Part shown: positions 1-7,500 of the stretch, in pieces
How positions within the stretch are numbered: the stretch's first letter is position 1
Layout of the letters: each line of letters starts with the position of its first letter
Translations under genes and position numbers: made by a program
From: an uncultured bacterium
GTDB lineage: Bacteria > Planctomycetota > Uabimicrobiia > Uabimicrobiales > JABWCH01
Direction of reading: 5' to 3'
DNA: 8,874 nucleotides
NCBI GenBank assembly: GCA_938003875.1
Contig: CALKWO010000067.1
Coordinates: forward strand, 1-8,874
The notes under the pieces: model-generated
Told to the model about the DNA's origin: nothing
Seen by the model: only the letters and a program-made list of their open reading frames with translations
Databases searched by the model: none

Positions 1-32
1 CAATGAATGCCACTGCTATCTTTAGCACTCAT
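1..32 (-). CDS. N-terminal start of an unidentified gene (partial)
   Basis: An ATG on the minus strand at 32-30 is followed by open codons to the window edge, giving MSAKDSSGIH. An AAGG Shine-Dalgarno core lies at 44-41, eight bases upstream. The start sits 41 bases after the stop of the secreted SnoaL-like gene on the same strand, so it would be the next gene of that run. Ten residues are too few to name a family. The call rests only on start codon, ribosome site and position. Confidence 0.45.
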   Translation of the reverse strand, partial: MSAKDSSGIH

Positions 33-73
33 AAATTTTTCCTTATGTTATTAAATGGACAATGTTAAATCCA

Positions 74-589
74 TTACTTAGGATTTTCGGATAGGCTATT
101 AGATAATCTTTCAGGGATGGGTTTTAGATGGTATACTTTCCAAAAGAAAGCATCAGCAGCATGCTGATCCCATGCCCAGTTTCTGGCTTCCTGAATTTTT
201 CCATTTTTTATGCGGAACAATAATACCCAGGGCATATCAATATCGTCTTTTCCTGTATTGGACCATCCACGATGGATATCCACAACATATTCTTCGTTAC
301 CGCTTAAATAGATCAGCTCTGCTTTAAATTTTGCCTTAGAAAGTTGCTTAAAAAAAGCCAGAACTTCCTCTGGCCCTTTTTTAGTCCCAGAAAGAGGATG
401 GTGCCCAGGAATATGCCATTCAATGTCGTCTGCAAAAAATTTTCGCAAGAGATCTGGCTGCAATTTTGCGTAGGTTGCATAATATTCTTTGATGATCTTA
501 ATGCCAGCAGGTTCTATTTCCTGTGCTTGTAATGACATAATAACTACAATTATGAAATATATAAAAATAAAATGCTTTAAATCTTTCAT
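74..589 (-). CDS. Secreted SnoaL/NTF2-like (ketosteroid-isomerase fold) protein
   Basis: This 171-residue protein begins with a short charged stretch and a hydrophobic core (residues 6-20), ending in LQA near residue 22. That is a plausible signal peptide, so the protein is probably exported. Residues 29-150 read as an NTF2/SnoaL-like alpha+beta domain: an N-terminal helix, then FFADDIEWHIPGHHPLSG (51-68), a very typical SnoaL-like segment, then GPEEVLAFFKQL (72-83) and later strands. The cone-shaped pocket of this fold holds small molecules; some members are isomerases or hydrolases, many are unassigned. D55, H59, H63 and H64 could line the pocket. The ATG at 589 has AAAGG at 600-596. It is 56 bases below the dehydrogenase-like gene and probably co-transcribed with it. 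The substrate is unknown. Confidence 0.8.
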   Translation of the reverse strand: MKDLKHFIFIYFIIVVIMSLQAQEIEPAGIKIIKEYYATYAKLQPDLLRKFFADDIEWHIPGHHPLSGTKKGPEEVLAFFKQLSKAKFKAELIYLSGNEEYVVDIHRGWSNTGKDDIDMPWVLLFRIKNGKIQEARNWAWDQHAADAFFWKVYHLKPIPERLSNSLSENPK

Positions 590-645
590 TTTATACCTTT
601 CTTTAATAAAAAACCTTCAGACTTATTTGATTCATTTTTTGAGGT

Positions 646-1623
646 TCAATGCAGTTTGATATGCTTAAAGAATTCTTTTGCTGAACAGGAAGTATCCAAG
701 AAAGAAAGATTCGCTGGATCTTCCTGGAGAATTTTTTCTAGCGCATGGTTCCATCTGTCTTTTATTTCTGTTTCTCCCAGATATTGTAAGAGAATTTCCA
801 GCGTAAGGCCAAGAGCGATAGCGATTCCTCTGGATTCTCTAGGGCTAAAAAGTGCATAGCTTTTCCCTGCATCTACTGTAGTGGAAAACCCCGTCTGCAT
901 GGCATCATGAAAATAGCTTATTGTTCTGGCAAAGCTTGCAGGAGCAATAAGCATCGTATGATGTTCCGATGGATGCATCGCATTTTTGCATACTTCTGCA
1001 CTTTGAACAATTTTGGCATGTAGAGACGGATACTTTTTCAATATCTCTAATGCTTCCTGAAAAAAATAGCTGTCGTCATCTTCCTCTTGCATGAGCAAGA
1101 GGCTGCGAAACCCATATTTCAAAGCAAAAGAGCATACCATCTCGATCATGTTGCTATAGCATGCCATGCTATGTATCGTAAGGCTAGCGATAATTTCTTC
1201 CAGCCTGTTTTCTGCAAAATAAGACATTTGTGGATATTGAGACTCCAAAAGATTCCGCAGGTTCGACGAAATAGGATATAAGGGAATCTCTTTTGGTAGA
1301 GTCTGATGGGCTATAGCAACAAGAGGCATGGGCGATGGATAAAAATTTTTGCTAAAATAAAAATGCGAGAACAAGCCAAAAATTTCTTTGATTTTAGTGA
1401 CAGGGTGAAACAAGGGCGTTTTTTCAAAAAAAGAAAGGGGCATAGACAAAGCACAGGAGGTGCTTTTCATTTTCTCTATATTTTTTTTGAAAGTATCCAT
1501 GTTTCTATCGATCCATACATACTCTGCATTCAAACCTGAAGATTGAAGGCATTCCACTGCTGCTTCTAAAAAACATACTCCAGCATCATTTCCTGGTAAC
1601 AAGGCTATACGATATTTGGGCAT
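646..1623 (-). CDS. Degenerate isocitrate/isopropylmalate dehydrogenase-like protein, probable pseudoenzyme
   Basis: This 325-residue protein has the overall plan of the IDH/IMDH beta-decarboxylating dehydrogenases. The N-terminus YRIALLPGNDAG (4-15) matches the usual IAVLPGDGIG start. Residues 154-206 follow the pattern of the central core, and LFSPRESRGIAIALGLTLEI (258-277) lies where family members have the HGSAPDIAGK nucleotide loop and the following helix. Known catalytic positions look lost. The lysine of the VHKAN region aligns to Q179, the first metal aspartate to Q207, and the two LFGDILSD aspartates to about R233 and Y237. The HGS...AGK loop is missing. A decarboxylating dehydrogenase activity is therefore unlikely; binding, scaffold or regulatory roles remain possible. 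The ATG at 1623 has AAGGGGG at 1635-1629 that overlaps the upstream stop codon, suggesting translational coupling. The alignment was made by eye. Confidence 0.6.
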   Translation of the reverse strand: MPKYRIALLPGNDAGVCFLEAAVECLQSSGLNAEYVWIDRNMDTFKKNIEKMKSTSCALSMPLSFFEKTPLFHPVTKIKEIFGLFSHFYFSKNFYPSPMPLVAIAHQTLPKEIPLYPISSNLRNLLESQYPQMSYFAENRLEEIIASLTIHSMACYSNMIEMVCSFALKYGFRSLLLMQEEDDDSYFFQEALEILKKYPSLHAKIVQSAEVCKNAMHPSEHHTMLIAPASFARTISYFHDAMQTGFSTTVDAGKSYALFSPRESRGIAIALGLTLEILLQYLGETEIKDRWNHALEKILQEDPANLSFLDTSCSAKEFFKHIKLH

Positions 1624-1633
1624 TTTTTCCCCC

Positions 1634-2617
1634 TTATTTTAAGGAATTGTTGATTTTGTCCATAGTCCATTGCGCTTGTGTTCCATCGCTTAAAACAACA
1701 CGATGATAATATTTTATCTCATTTTTGATTTTAAAAGCAGAAGGCACTTTTTCCCAAACAAGCAATTGTTTTTTTTCTTTAGAAATCTCAGATACCTTAA
1801 GATTCGTAATCCCATAATGAATGCCAATATCCCAATCCCAATAAATACTATGAACAGCAGTAGGGCAAAGCAACTGCTCATAGGAACTGAAATTAGGACT
1901 TTGAAAAATAGCCTCTTTTAAAGGCATATCCTGAGGCAGGTTTTTATCTTGGAAAATATAGCCTGATAGTATTTCATAAAGCTTAAGCAGATTCTGCTCA
2001 TTCGCCTGAGATAGCCTTTCTTCTCTTCTCCTTTGTTCTTGTTTATAAAAGCTGATTACTATTTTTCTAAAGTCTTCTTTGTCAAGAAATTTTTGTTCTT
2101 TGATTTGATCGAAAATTTTCAGATATAAATCACGTGCTATTTTGGATTGATACGAATGATAATCCCTTTGTTTTTGCATCAGAGTATTTTGGAGGATATC
2201 AGGAAGGCTGGTAAATTCTTCTTTCCAGGAAAAAGGAATACTAAAAAGCTTCTCTTTTTCCTGGATTTCTTCTACAACAAGGCTGTCCACTATATGAGAA
2301 ATTTTAGTTCTGGCCTCTGATTCACTGGGCGAATAAGTGCTTGATTGGTTTTCTCTTGGGTGAGGGAGCTTTCTGTTTATATTTTTTATTTTTTGCTGGT
2401 TCCCCAAATAGATACCAATCCCAAGTATTATAGCTATAATGAACAAACAACCACCACAAGAGGTGGGTTTGCTGGTACTCAATCCAAACGAAACTGCTGC
2501 CTCTGGATTTACATCAATTCTCGCTCCACATCCAGGGCAGTCTACATATTTTACTTCTTTCTCTTTGAAAACAGGCACCATTTTGCCACAAAAAAAACAT
2601 TGAAATGTTAATGCCAT
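1634..2617 (-). CDS. Zinc-ribbon protein with one TM helix and an unknown C-terminal domain
   Basis: This 327-residue protein starts with a treble-clef/zinc-ribbon module: C7-x2-C10 and C27-x2-C30, with CPGCGARIDV after the second pair. This style is common in bacterial membrane-anchored proteins of unknown role. A single hydrophobic helix follows at about 57-72, then a charged region with E/K/Q-rich helical stretches (about 100-215), which may be a coiled coil. The last part (about 245-327) is richer in strands and aromatic residues; I do not recognise it. If the zinc ribbon is cytoplasmic, the long C-terminal part would be periplasmic. The ATG at 2617 has a strong AAGGAGA at 2629-2623, five bases away. 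The stop lies 10 bases before the dehydrogenase-like start, so the two are almost certainly an operon. No function is assigned. Confidence 0.75.
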   Translation of the reverse strand: MALTFQCFFCGKMVPVFKEKEVKYVDCPGCGARIDVNPEAAVSFGLSTSKPTSCGGCLFIIAIILGIGIYLGNQQKIKNINRKLPHPRENQSSTYSPSESEARTKISHIVDSLVVEEIQEKEKLFSIPFSWKEEFTSLPDILQNTLMQKQRDYHSYQSKIARDLYLKIFDQIKEQKFLDKEDFRKIVISFYKQEQRRREERLSQANEQNLLKLYEILSGYIFQDKNLPQDMPLKEAIFQSPNFSSYEQLLCPTAVHSIYWDWDIGIHYGITNLKVSEISKEKKQLLVWEKVPSAFKIKNEIKYYHRVVLSDGTQAQWTMDKINNSLK

Positions 2618-2660
2618 TTTTATCTCCTTGAGATACAGCAGTTTCCTATTCTAACGTTTT

Positions 2661-2672
2661 CTGTGGTCACAG
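2661..2672. promoter_or_regulatory. Small palindrome upstream of the zinc-ribbon gene
   Basis: CTGTGGTCACAG is a 5-bp inverted repeat (CTGTG/CACAG) around two central bases. It lies 44 bases upstream of the zinc-ribbon gene start, where an operator could sit. It is short enough to occur by chance, and no regulator is identified. Confidence 0.2.
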
Positions 2673-2703
2673 TCTTATTTATAAAATGCCTATAGATAAC
2701 CAA

Positions 2704-2773
2704 GCCTGCTCTTAGCAAATTTTTCCTGTGCCAGATGAGCAGTGCTATGATAATAGCATCTGCTCTAGCAGGC
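2704..2773. other. Long imperfect hairpin in the gap between two minus-strand genes
   Basis: The inner stem pairs 2737-2748 with 2753-2765: twelve base pairs with one bulged base at 2759 and a four-base loop. An outer stem pairs GCCTGCT (2704-2710) with AGCAGGC (2767-2773). It lies 70 bases after the kinase stop and 84 bases before the zinc-ribbon gene start. No clear run of T follows on either strand, so a standard Rho-independent terminator is not well supported. It may be a processed or structured RNA element, a small repeat relic, or an unusual terminator. The rest of the 225-base gap shows no convincing promoter and no gene. Confidence 0.4.
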
Positions 2774-2842
2774 GGTATTCAGCCTTGTATATTTTATAGA
2801 CTATATATACCACAGATTCTGTTAGAACCAGGTTTTTATGAA

Positions 2843-4315
2843 TTATATTGTTTCTAACCACCTTTTTATTTCTTCTGTTTTAGCAAAAGGAAGATAGCTT
2901 TTCAAAAGAATCTCCATGTCTTTTGATTCTACACCTTCTACCAGTTTTAAACCTTTTACCAGTCTTTTTATATCTTTAAAACGTCGGGATTGAGTTACTT
3001 TTCTTTTGATAGCAAGTCCATCAAGATCAATAAGAAAAATTTTTCCTTTTTGATCCACAAGAAGGTTATTTCCTTTAAGATCGCGATGCGTCATGCCTCT
3101 ATCGTGTAGTGTACGAAGCATCTTCCCTAATTGTTTTAATAATATAATCTTGTGTTCTTTTGTCCCTTCTTCTTTGCTCCATAAAGCAAGAGATTCTGGA
3201 ATAATGCTGGCGCAAGGTATTTCTTCTGTTACAATATAGCAGCTTTTTAAAAAGAAAAAAAGTCTTTTTTCCTGAAAAAAAACAGGCTTTGCCGTAGGGA
3301 TCCCTCTTAGAATACAGTTATATCCATGAATCCATGCTTTTTGTGCCCTGGATTTACGAAAGCAATCGAAGAATATATTTCTGCTTTTTTTTCTGCGATA
3401 TTCTTTCCAGATACCAAAAGGAGTTTTCAAGACTAGAGTAGACCTGGAATTTTTTAATGCTATTCCTTCTGGAGTAGAACAAGGTAAAGGGGGTATAGCG
3501 AGAATGCTTTCTTTATGAGCGAAACCTTTTCCCAAAGGATTGGAAATTTTTTGGAAATATTTATTTTCTTTGATACAGCGCATGGCCCTTTTCGAGCAAT
3601 AGAAGTTAAACCAATCCATGAAGCATTCATTGCTTTTTTGAAAAAAAGAGGTAAAACTTTCACCACCAAAAAGAGTGCAAAGAGAAAAATATTCTTTCAA
3701 AAATACAAGAAAATCCATATATGTTGCGCAAAGAGCAAAAGAAACTCCTAGCATCGCCAGGTTTTGAATTGCCTGTTTTTTATTTAAATGATTGAAATGT
3801 GATATATCATAAAGATCTACAAGGTACAATCGCCCTTCCTGATCGGATAGAATATTGCCTGAATGAAAATCGTTGTGTATCCATCCGTGATTATGGAGAG
3901 ATGCTGTAAGCCTGGCAAGTCCAATCGAAATATTCCTTCTTTCCCCAAGGCTTAAAGAGTGTTTGCAGATTTCTTTAAGAGGAGTTGTCTGGGGAATTTT
4001 TTTTGTTACCAAATAGCCTTCTTCCCCTTTATGCCCAAGAGCTACAGGCTCTGGCACAGGCATTCTGAATTCATAGAGAGCCTTTAAATTTTTCCATTCT
4101 CTACGAGGTCTGGGGTTGATCCAGGATCGGATGCGATCTAGGAAGTGAGGAGCATAAAAAATCTTCAAGATATAGTCTTCTCCTTCCCAATGGATTTCCA
4201 GAACTTTTCTAACAGAGGAAGACTTTACGATTTTTCCTGTACGATAGATTTCTTCTAAAGGAATACAGGAAAAACCAGAAGACCGCACATCCCATATTAT
4301 ATTAGAGTTTTCCAT
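2843..4315 (-). CDS. Tandem lipopolysaccharide-kinase-like protein (two WaaP/KdkA-type kinase domains)
   Basis: This 490-residue protein holds two kinase domains in one chain. Domain 1 (about 35-210) has a candidate ATP lysine K51 in YILK, the family-like segment RREWKNLKALYEFRMPVPEP (71-90), the catalytic loop HNDFHSGN (147-154, D149, N154) and metal D167 in LVDLYD. Domain 2 (about 292-480) has K297 or K304, SRAQKAWIHGYNCILRGIPT (322-341), HRDLKGNN (410-417, D412, N417) and D430 in LIDLDG. Both keep the key residues, so both may be active. WaaP/KdkA kinases phosphorylate heptose or Kdo of the LPS inner core at the inner membrane. Here the substrate is unproven, and the HRDLK loop of domain 2 also resembles protein kinases. 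There is no signal peptide or clear TM helix. The ribosome site is weak (AAGG at 4331-4328, 12 bases away). Confidence 0.85.
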   Translation of the reverse strand: MENSNIIWDVRSSGFSCIPLEEIYRTGKIVKSSSVRKVLEIHWEGEDYILKIFYAPHFLDRIRSWINPRPRREWKNLKALYEFRMPVPEPVALGHKGEEGYLVTKKIPQTTPLKEICKHSLSLGERRNISIGLARLTASLHNHGWIHNDFHSGNILSDQEGRLYLVDLYDISHFNHLNKKQAIQNLAMLGVSFALCATYMDFLVFLKEYFSLCTLFGGESFTSFFQKSNECFMDWFNFYCSKRAMRCIKENKYFQKISNPLGKGFAHKESILAIPPLPCSTPEGIALKNSRSTLVLKTPFGIWKEYRRKKSRNIFFDCFRKSRAQKAWIHGYNCILRGIPTAKPVFFQEKRLFFFLKSCYIVTEEIPCASIIPESLALWSKEEGTKEHKIILLKQLGKMLRTLHDRGMTHRDLKGNNLLVDQKGKIFLIDLDGLAIKRKVTQSRRFKDIKRLVKGLKLVEGVESKDMEILLKSYLPFAKTEEIKRWLETI

Positions 4316-4346
4316 AGCAGCGAATTACCTTAGCCATTTTGTTACA

Positions 4347-4411
4347 TCCTTGAAAACAATCCATGAAAACAAGAAAGCTATTTTAGAATTCCTTGCCATT
4401 GTTTTCAAGGA
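4347..4411. repeat. 14-bp inverted repeat with a third motif copy, candidate operator
   Basis: TCCTTGAAAACAAT (4347-4360) is matched perfectly by its reverse complement at 4398-4411, with 37 bases between. The core TGAAAACAA occurs again in direct orientation at 4364-4372, 13 bases from the first copy. An overlapping 9-bp hairpin pairs 4387-4395 with 4406-4414. The right arm covers the -35 box of the predicted kinase promoter, and the left arm and middle copy fall just after its predicted start site. This spacing suits a repressor binding on both sides of a promoter, or looping. No regulator gene is seen in the window. Confidence 0.5.
4380..4408 (-). promoter_or_regulatory. Predicted sigma70-type promoter of the tandem kinase gene
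   Basis: Read on the minus strand, TTGAAA (4408-4403) and TAAAAT (4385-4380) are separated by exactly 17 bases; each matches the consensus at five of six positions. Transcription would start near 4373, leaving a leader of nearly 60 bases before the kinase ATG at 4315. The inverted repeat described at 4347-4411 overlaps it. Predicted by eye. Confidence 0.5.
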
Positions 4412-4484
4412 ATTTCTTTTATGAACTGGGGCTACTGGAAAATAGCATCATTTAAAACACAAATGCCTATCTTTTTCCTTGCTT

Positions 4485-4512
4485 TTTAGACTCTTTTTGG
4501 CTAAATTAGAAT
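4485..4512 (+). promoter_or_regulatory. Possible promoter of the NACHT-pentapeptide gene
   Basis: TTTAGA (4485-4490, four of six consensus positions) and TAGAAT (4507-4512, five of six) are separated by 16 bases. The start would be near 4519, giving a leader of about 35 bases to the ATG at 4554. The surrounding DNA is very AT-rich, so chance matches are likely. Confidence 0.3.
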
Positions 4513-4542
4513 AAATTTTACTTTTGAATAGAAAAATCATTC

Positions 4543-4549
4543 AGGAAAG
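4543..4549 (+). promoter_or_regulatory. Ribosome binding site that decides the start of the NACHT gene
   Basis: AGGAAAG lies four bases before the ATG at 4554. An in-frame TTG at 4524 would add ten residues but has no purine-rich site in front and would be almost at the predicted transcription start. The ATG is therefore preferred. Confidence 0.6.
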
Positions 4550-4553
4550 AAGT

Positions 4554-7500
4554 ATGCTGGAACTTTGGGAAAGGTTGGTTTCAGGAAAGATTCCAGAGGA
4601 AAGTCTGTTTTTAGAAACCAAAGAATTCGTAGAGAAAGAATTTTTGCCTGCTGCTTTTCTGAGCGATATCCAAGAAGCTTACAGAAAAAGGCAAAGGCTC
4701 TGGAATTTTTTTAAAGATTGGGAGAAAGGGATTCAGCAGAGATGCTGGACAAGATTCTATGAGCAAGACTATTGGAATGCTCGTATTTCCATAGGGGCTG
4801 TTCTTGCTCATTCTTCTATTGCCAGAGGCATGGTAGGGCATCTTAAAATCCGCCCTGCTGACCAACAAGACCAGCAAAAAGGATGGGCTGGAAAAATTCT
4901 TGTACAGGATAAAGTTCTTTCTATGAATCTTGCTTTTCCTGGCTCTCCAGAAGAAAAAGCAGCAGAAAGCGTTGAGCATCTGCTAATGCCTTTTCTGGCA
5001 GAAAATTTCGGCGAAAAATGGTACAGGGAATGGCTTTTTTTATGGCGAAAGACATGGGTCATAGAGGTATCGCCCTCTTTGTCTCTTTTCCTGGAAAAAG
5101 GAATTTCTGGTAATAGCTGGAGTTTCCCGATTTCTGCTCTTCTCCTGGGATTTATCTTTCGCGAGCGTTTATCTCCTGGCATAGTTCTTACTGGCGATTG
5201 GGATGGCCTGGGAAACGCTAGAACCGTAGAAAGAATAGAAGACAAAATTACAGCTATTCTGTCAGAAAATGAAAAAACACAGAGCCATTTTGAAAAAATT
5301 TTCGTTCCTGCTGGATCTTTTTTCCCTCAAAGTAACGAGATCACGAAAAGATTGCAGATTATTCCTGTTTGTAGCATCAAAGAGCTTTTGGATAGCCTGA
5401 TTCCCGATTGGCAAGAAAACATATCCCTTTTAGCCATGCCTCCCTGGGGAAAATGCGTGGACATTGCCAGAAAGGTACAAAGGATTTACCAGACAGACTA
5501 TGATCCTCTTGTTCACAGACCACTGGAAGAAGTGTACATAGAAATTCCGATGGAGGCTTACAAAAGCAGCCAGGAAGATCACGTTCGGGCTATCCTCGGC
5601 GTATCTGGTAGCGGAAAAAGCAGTTTTTGCAAGCATGCCGCTGCTTTACAGGCAGAAAGGTATTTGCAGCATCCTAAGAAAGAAAGGCTTCCTCTTCTTT
5701 TAACTCTTCGGAATATTTCCGACCTTACGGAAGGGCTTCTCTCTGTTCTGGATTCTATGCCTCATGATATTTTTGCAAGACATTATCGCTTTTTCCCTTA
5801 TCTTTGCAGCAGATTGTATCTATGGCTTGATGGTCTTGATGAGAGCAAGGGAAAGGAAAACCTTCTCAGACAAATCATACTCCTTTCAGACGCAAATGCA
5901 AGGTGCGATATCACCTGTCGGGACTATTTCTTTGAGTCCTTGCAATGGACAGGGTCTATTCCTGAAGAAAGATGGTCTATCTATCGACTTGTATTCTCTC
6001 CTGATCATATAGAAAAATATTTCCGAAAATGGGGAAGACAAGAACCTCTTTCCCTGCCTGCCTTTCTCCCTATGCGCCCGATGTTTCTTGCTATCCTTGT
6101 CGTTGGTTTTCCTCATGCCAGGAGCATGGAAAGAATTCGATTGGTTGACCTGTACCGCCATTGTACCAGAAAGCTAATCGAGCAACGCCAATCTCCAGAT
6201 ACCATCATGGATATGGAAACCCACTGGCAATTTTTAGAGGCGATTTCTCTCTATCTCTGGCAAAAGAAAGCCAGAGGATGGAGTATTCTGGATTGGGCCA
6301 ATCTGAAGAAAATAGACTGGCTTTCGTGGTTTCCTCTGGCAAAGCATCTATTGCAAGAAAAAAACTTCTCGGATAGGGAGCTTCAGAATTTTTTCCTGCG
6401 CCAGTCTGTCTTTCAGGGAGAAATTGCTTCTCTGCGCTACATTCATGAATCGTTTTTTGAATATCTTCTGGCATCAGCGATTTGCCGTGTTTGCAACACA
6501 TCTTCCATAAATCCTCTTGTGTTTTGGGAAAAAATAGCCCATTCCTATGAAATGATCGAATTTTTATGCCAGATTTCCCTGGAACAAACTCCCAGAGAAT
6601 GTCTGGAAAAAGTTTCTTGTTGCAATAAAATGAATAAAAGCGACTATAACAGAATCTTGATAAACTGGATAGGGAGGCCCCTGTGGTATTGCTTTCCAGC
6701 AACTCTTTTGCTGGTTGCCGCCATAACCATGAGCTTCTGGATTGCGGAAGAGAATTTCAGCCTTTCCTGTTTTTCCTGGCTGAGCTATTTTTTCAGCAAC
6801 CCTGACTTTTCGTTTGTGCCTGGCCTTCTTGTGTCTATAGGGAAAAAAATCCAATCTCCTTTATTCTATATTTTCTATTTTTTTTCCTTTTGCCTGGCCA
6901 TCAGCATTCCTTTTGTTTTTCTATCCCAAAAATCATGCAAGCATCTCTCTATCCTACGCATCAATGCCTTGAATTTTTTAGCAGTCTGTCTCACACAAGA
7001 TATTCGTACAGCAGACAGTGCCTCTGGCCTGGAAAAAGAAAAGAATCCTCTGGTATTACTGAAACAGATAGTCCAAAATTTTGAGGGAGACAAAAAGATC
7101 CAGTCCGCAATAAATACATCTCTTCGCATTTTACAAAATTTTGCCAAAAACATGAGGCAAAAAGAAATACGCCAAAAAGACCTTTTGTCTGGAATGAAAA
7201 GCAACCAGGCATGGCGTGCTATTTTACCCAATCTTGCTATACAAAGAGCGCAGGACAAAGTTTCCGAGCCTATTGAAAACGATCCTGTCCGAAATCTTTG
7301 CCTGAACGATCTTGCTATAAGCGAGAATAAAAGACATGGAAATCTCGATGGAATCTGTCTTATAGACTGTGATCTTTCTGGGTGGCAGGCAAGGGGAATT
7401 TCTCTGAAAAAAGCTAGCTTGCAGCATTGTTGTTTAAAAAAAGCGGATCTTTCAGGAGCATGCCTGCAAAATGCAGATCTGCGCTGGTGTGATTTAAGCA

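Noticed and set aside
590..645. Possible terminator between the dehydrogenase-like and SnoaL-like genes
   Set aside because: On the minus strand a weak ACCTC/GAAGGT pairing precedes a T-run, but the loop is over 20 bases and the stem about 5 bp, too unstable to call.
2661..2672. CRP-type binding site
   Set aside because: CTGTGGTCACAG recalls TGTGA-N6-TCACA, but the two half-sites are only two bases apart instead of six, so it does not fit.
4524..4553. TTG start giving a ten-residue N-terminal extension of the NACHT protein
   Set aside because: No ribosome site precedes it, whereas the ATG at 4554 has AGGAAAG four bases upstream; the predicted transcription start is also too close to the TTG.
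6205..6702. Open frame of 165 codons antisense to the NACHT winged-helix region
   Set aside because: No recognisable domain, and it lies fully inside a well-supported gene on the other strand.
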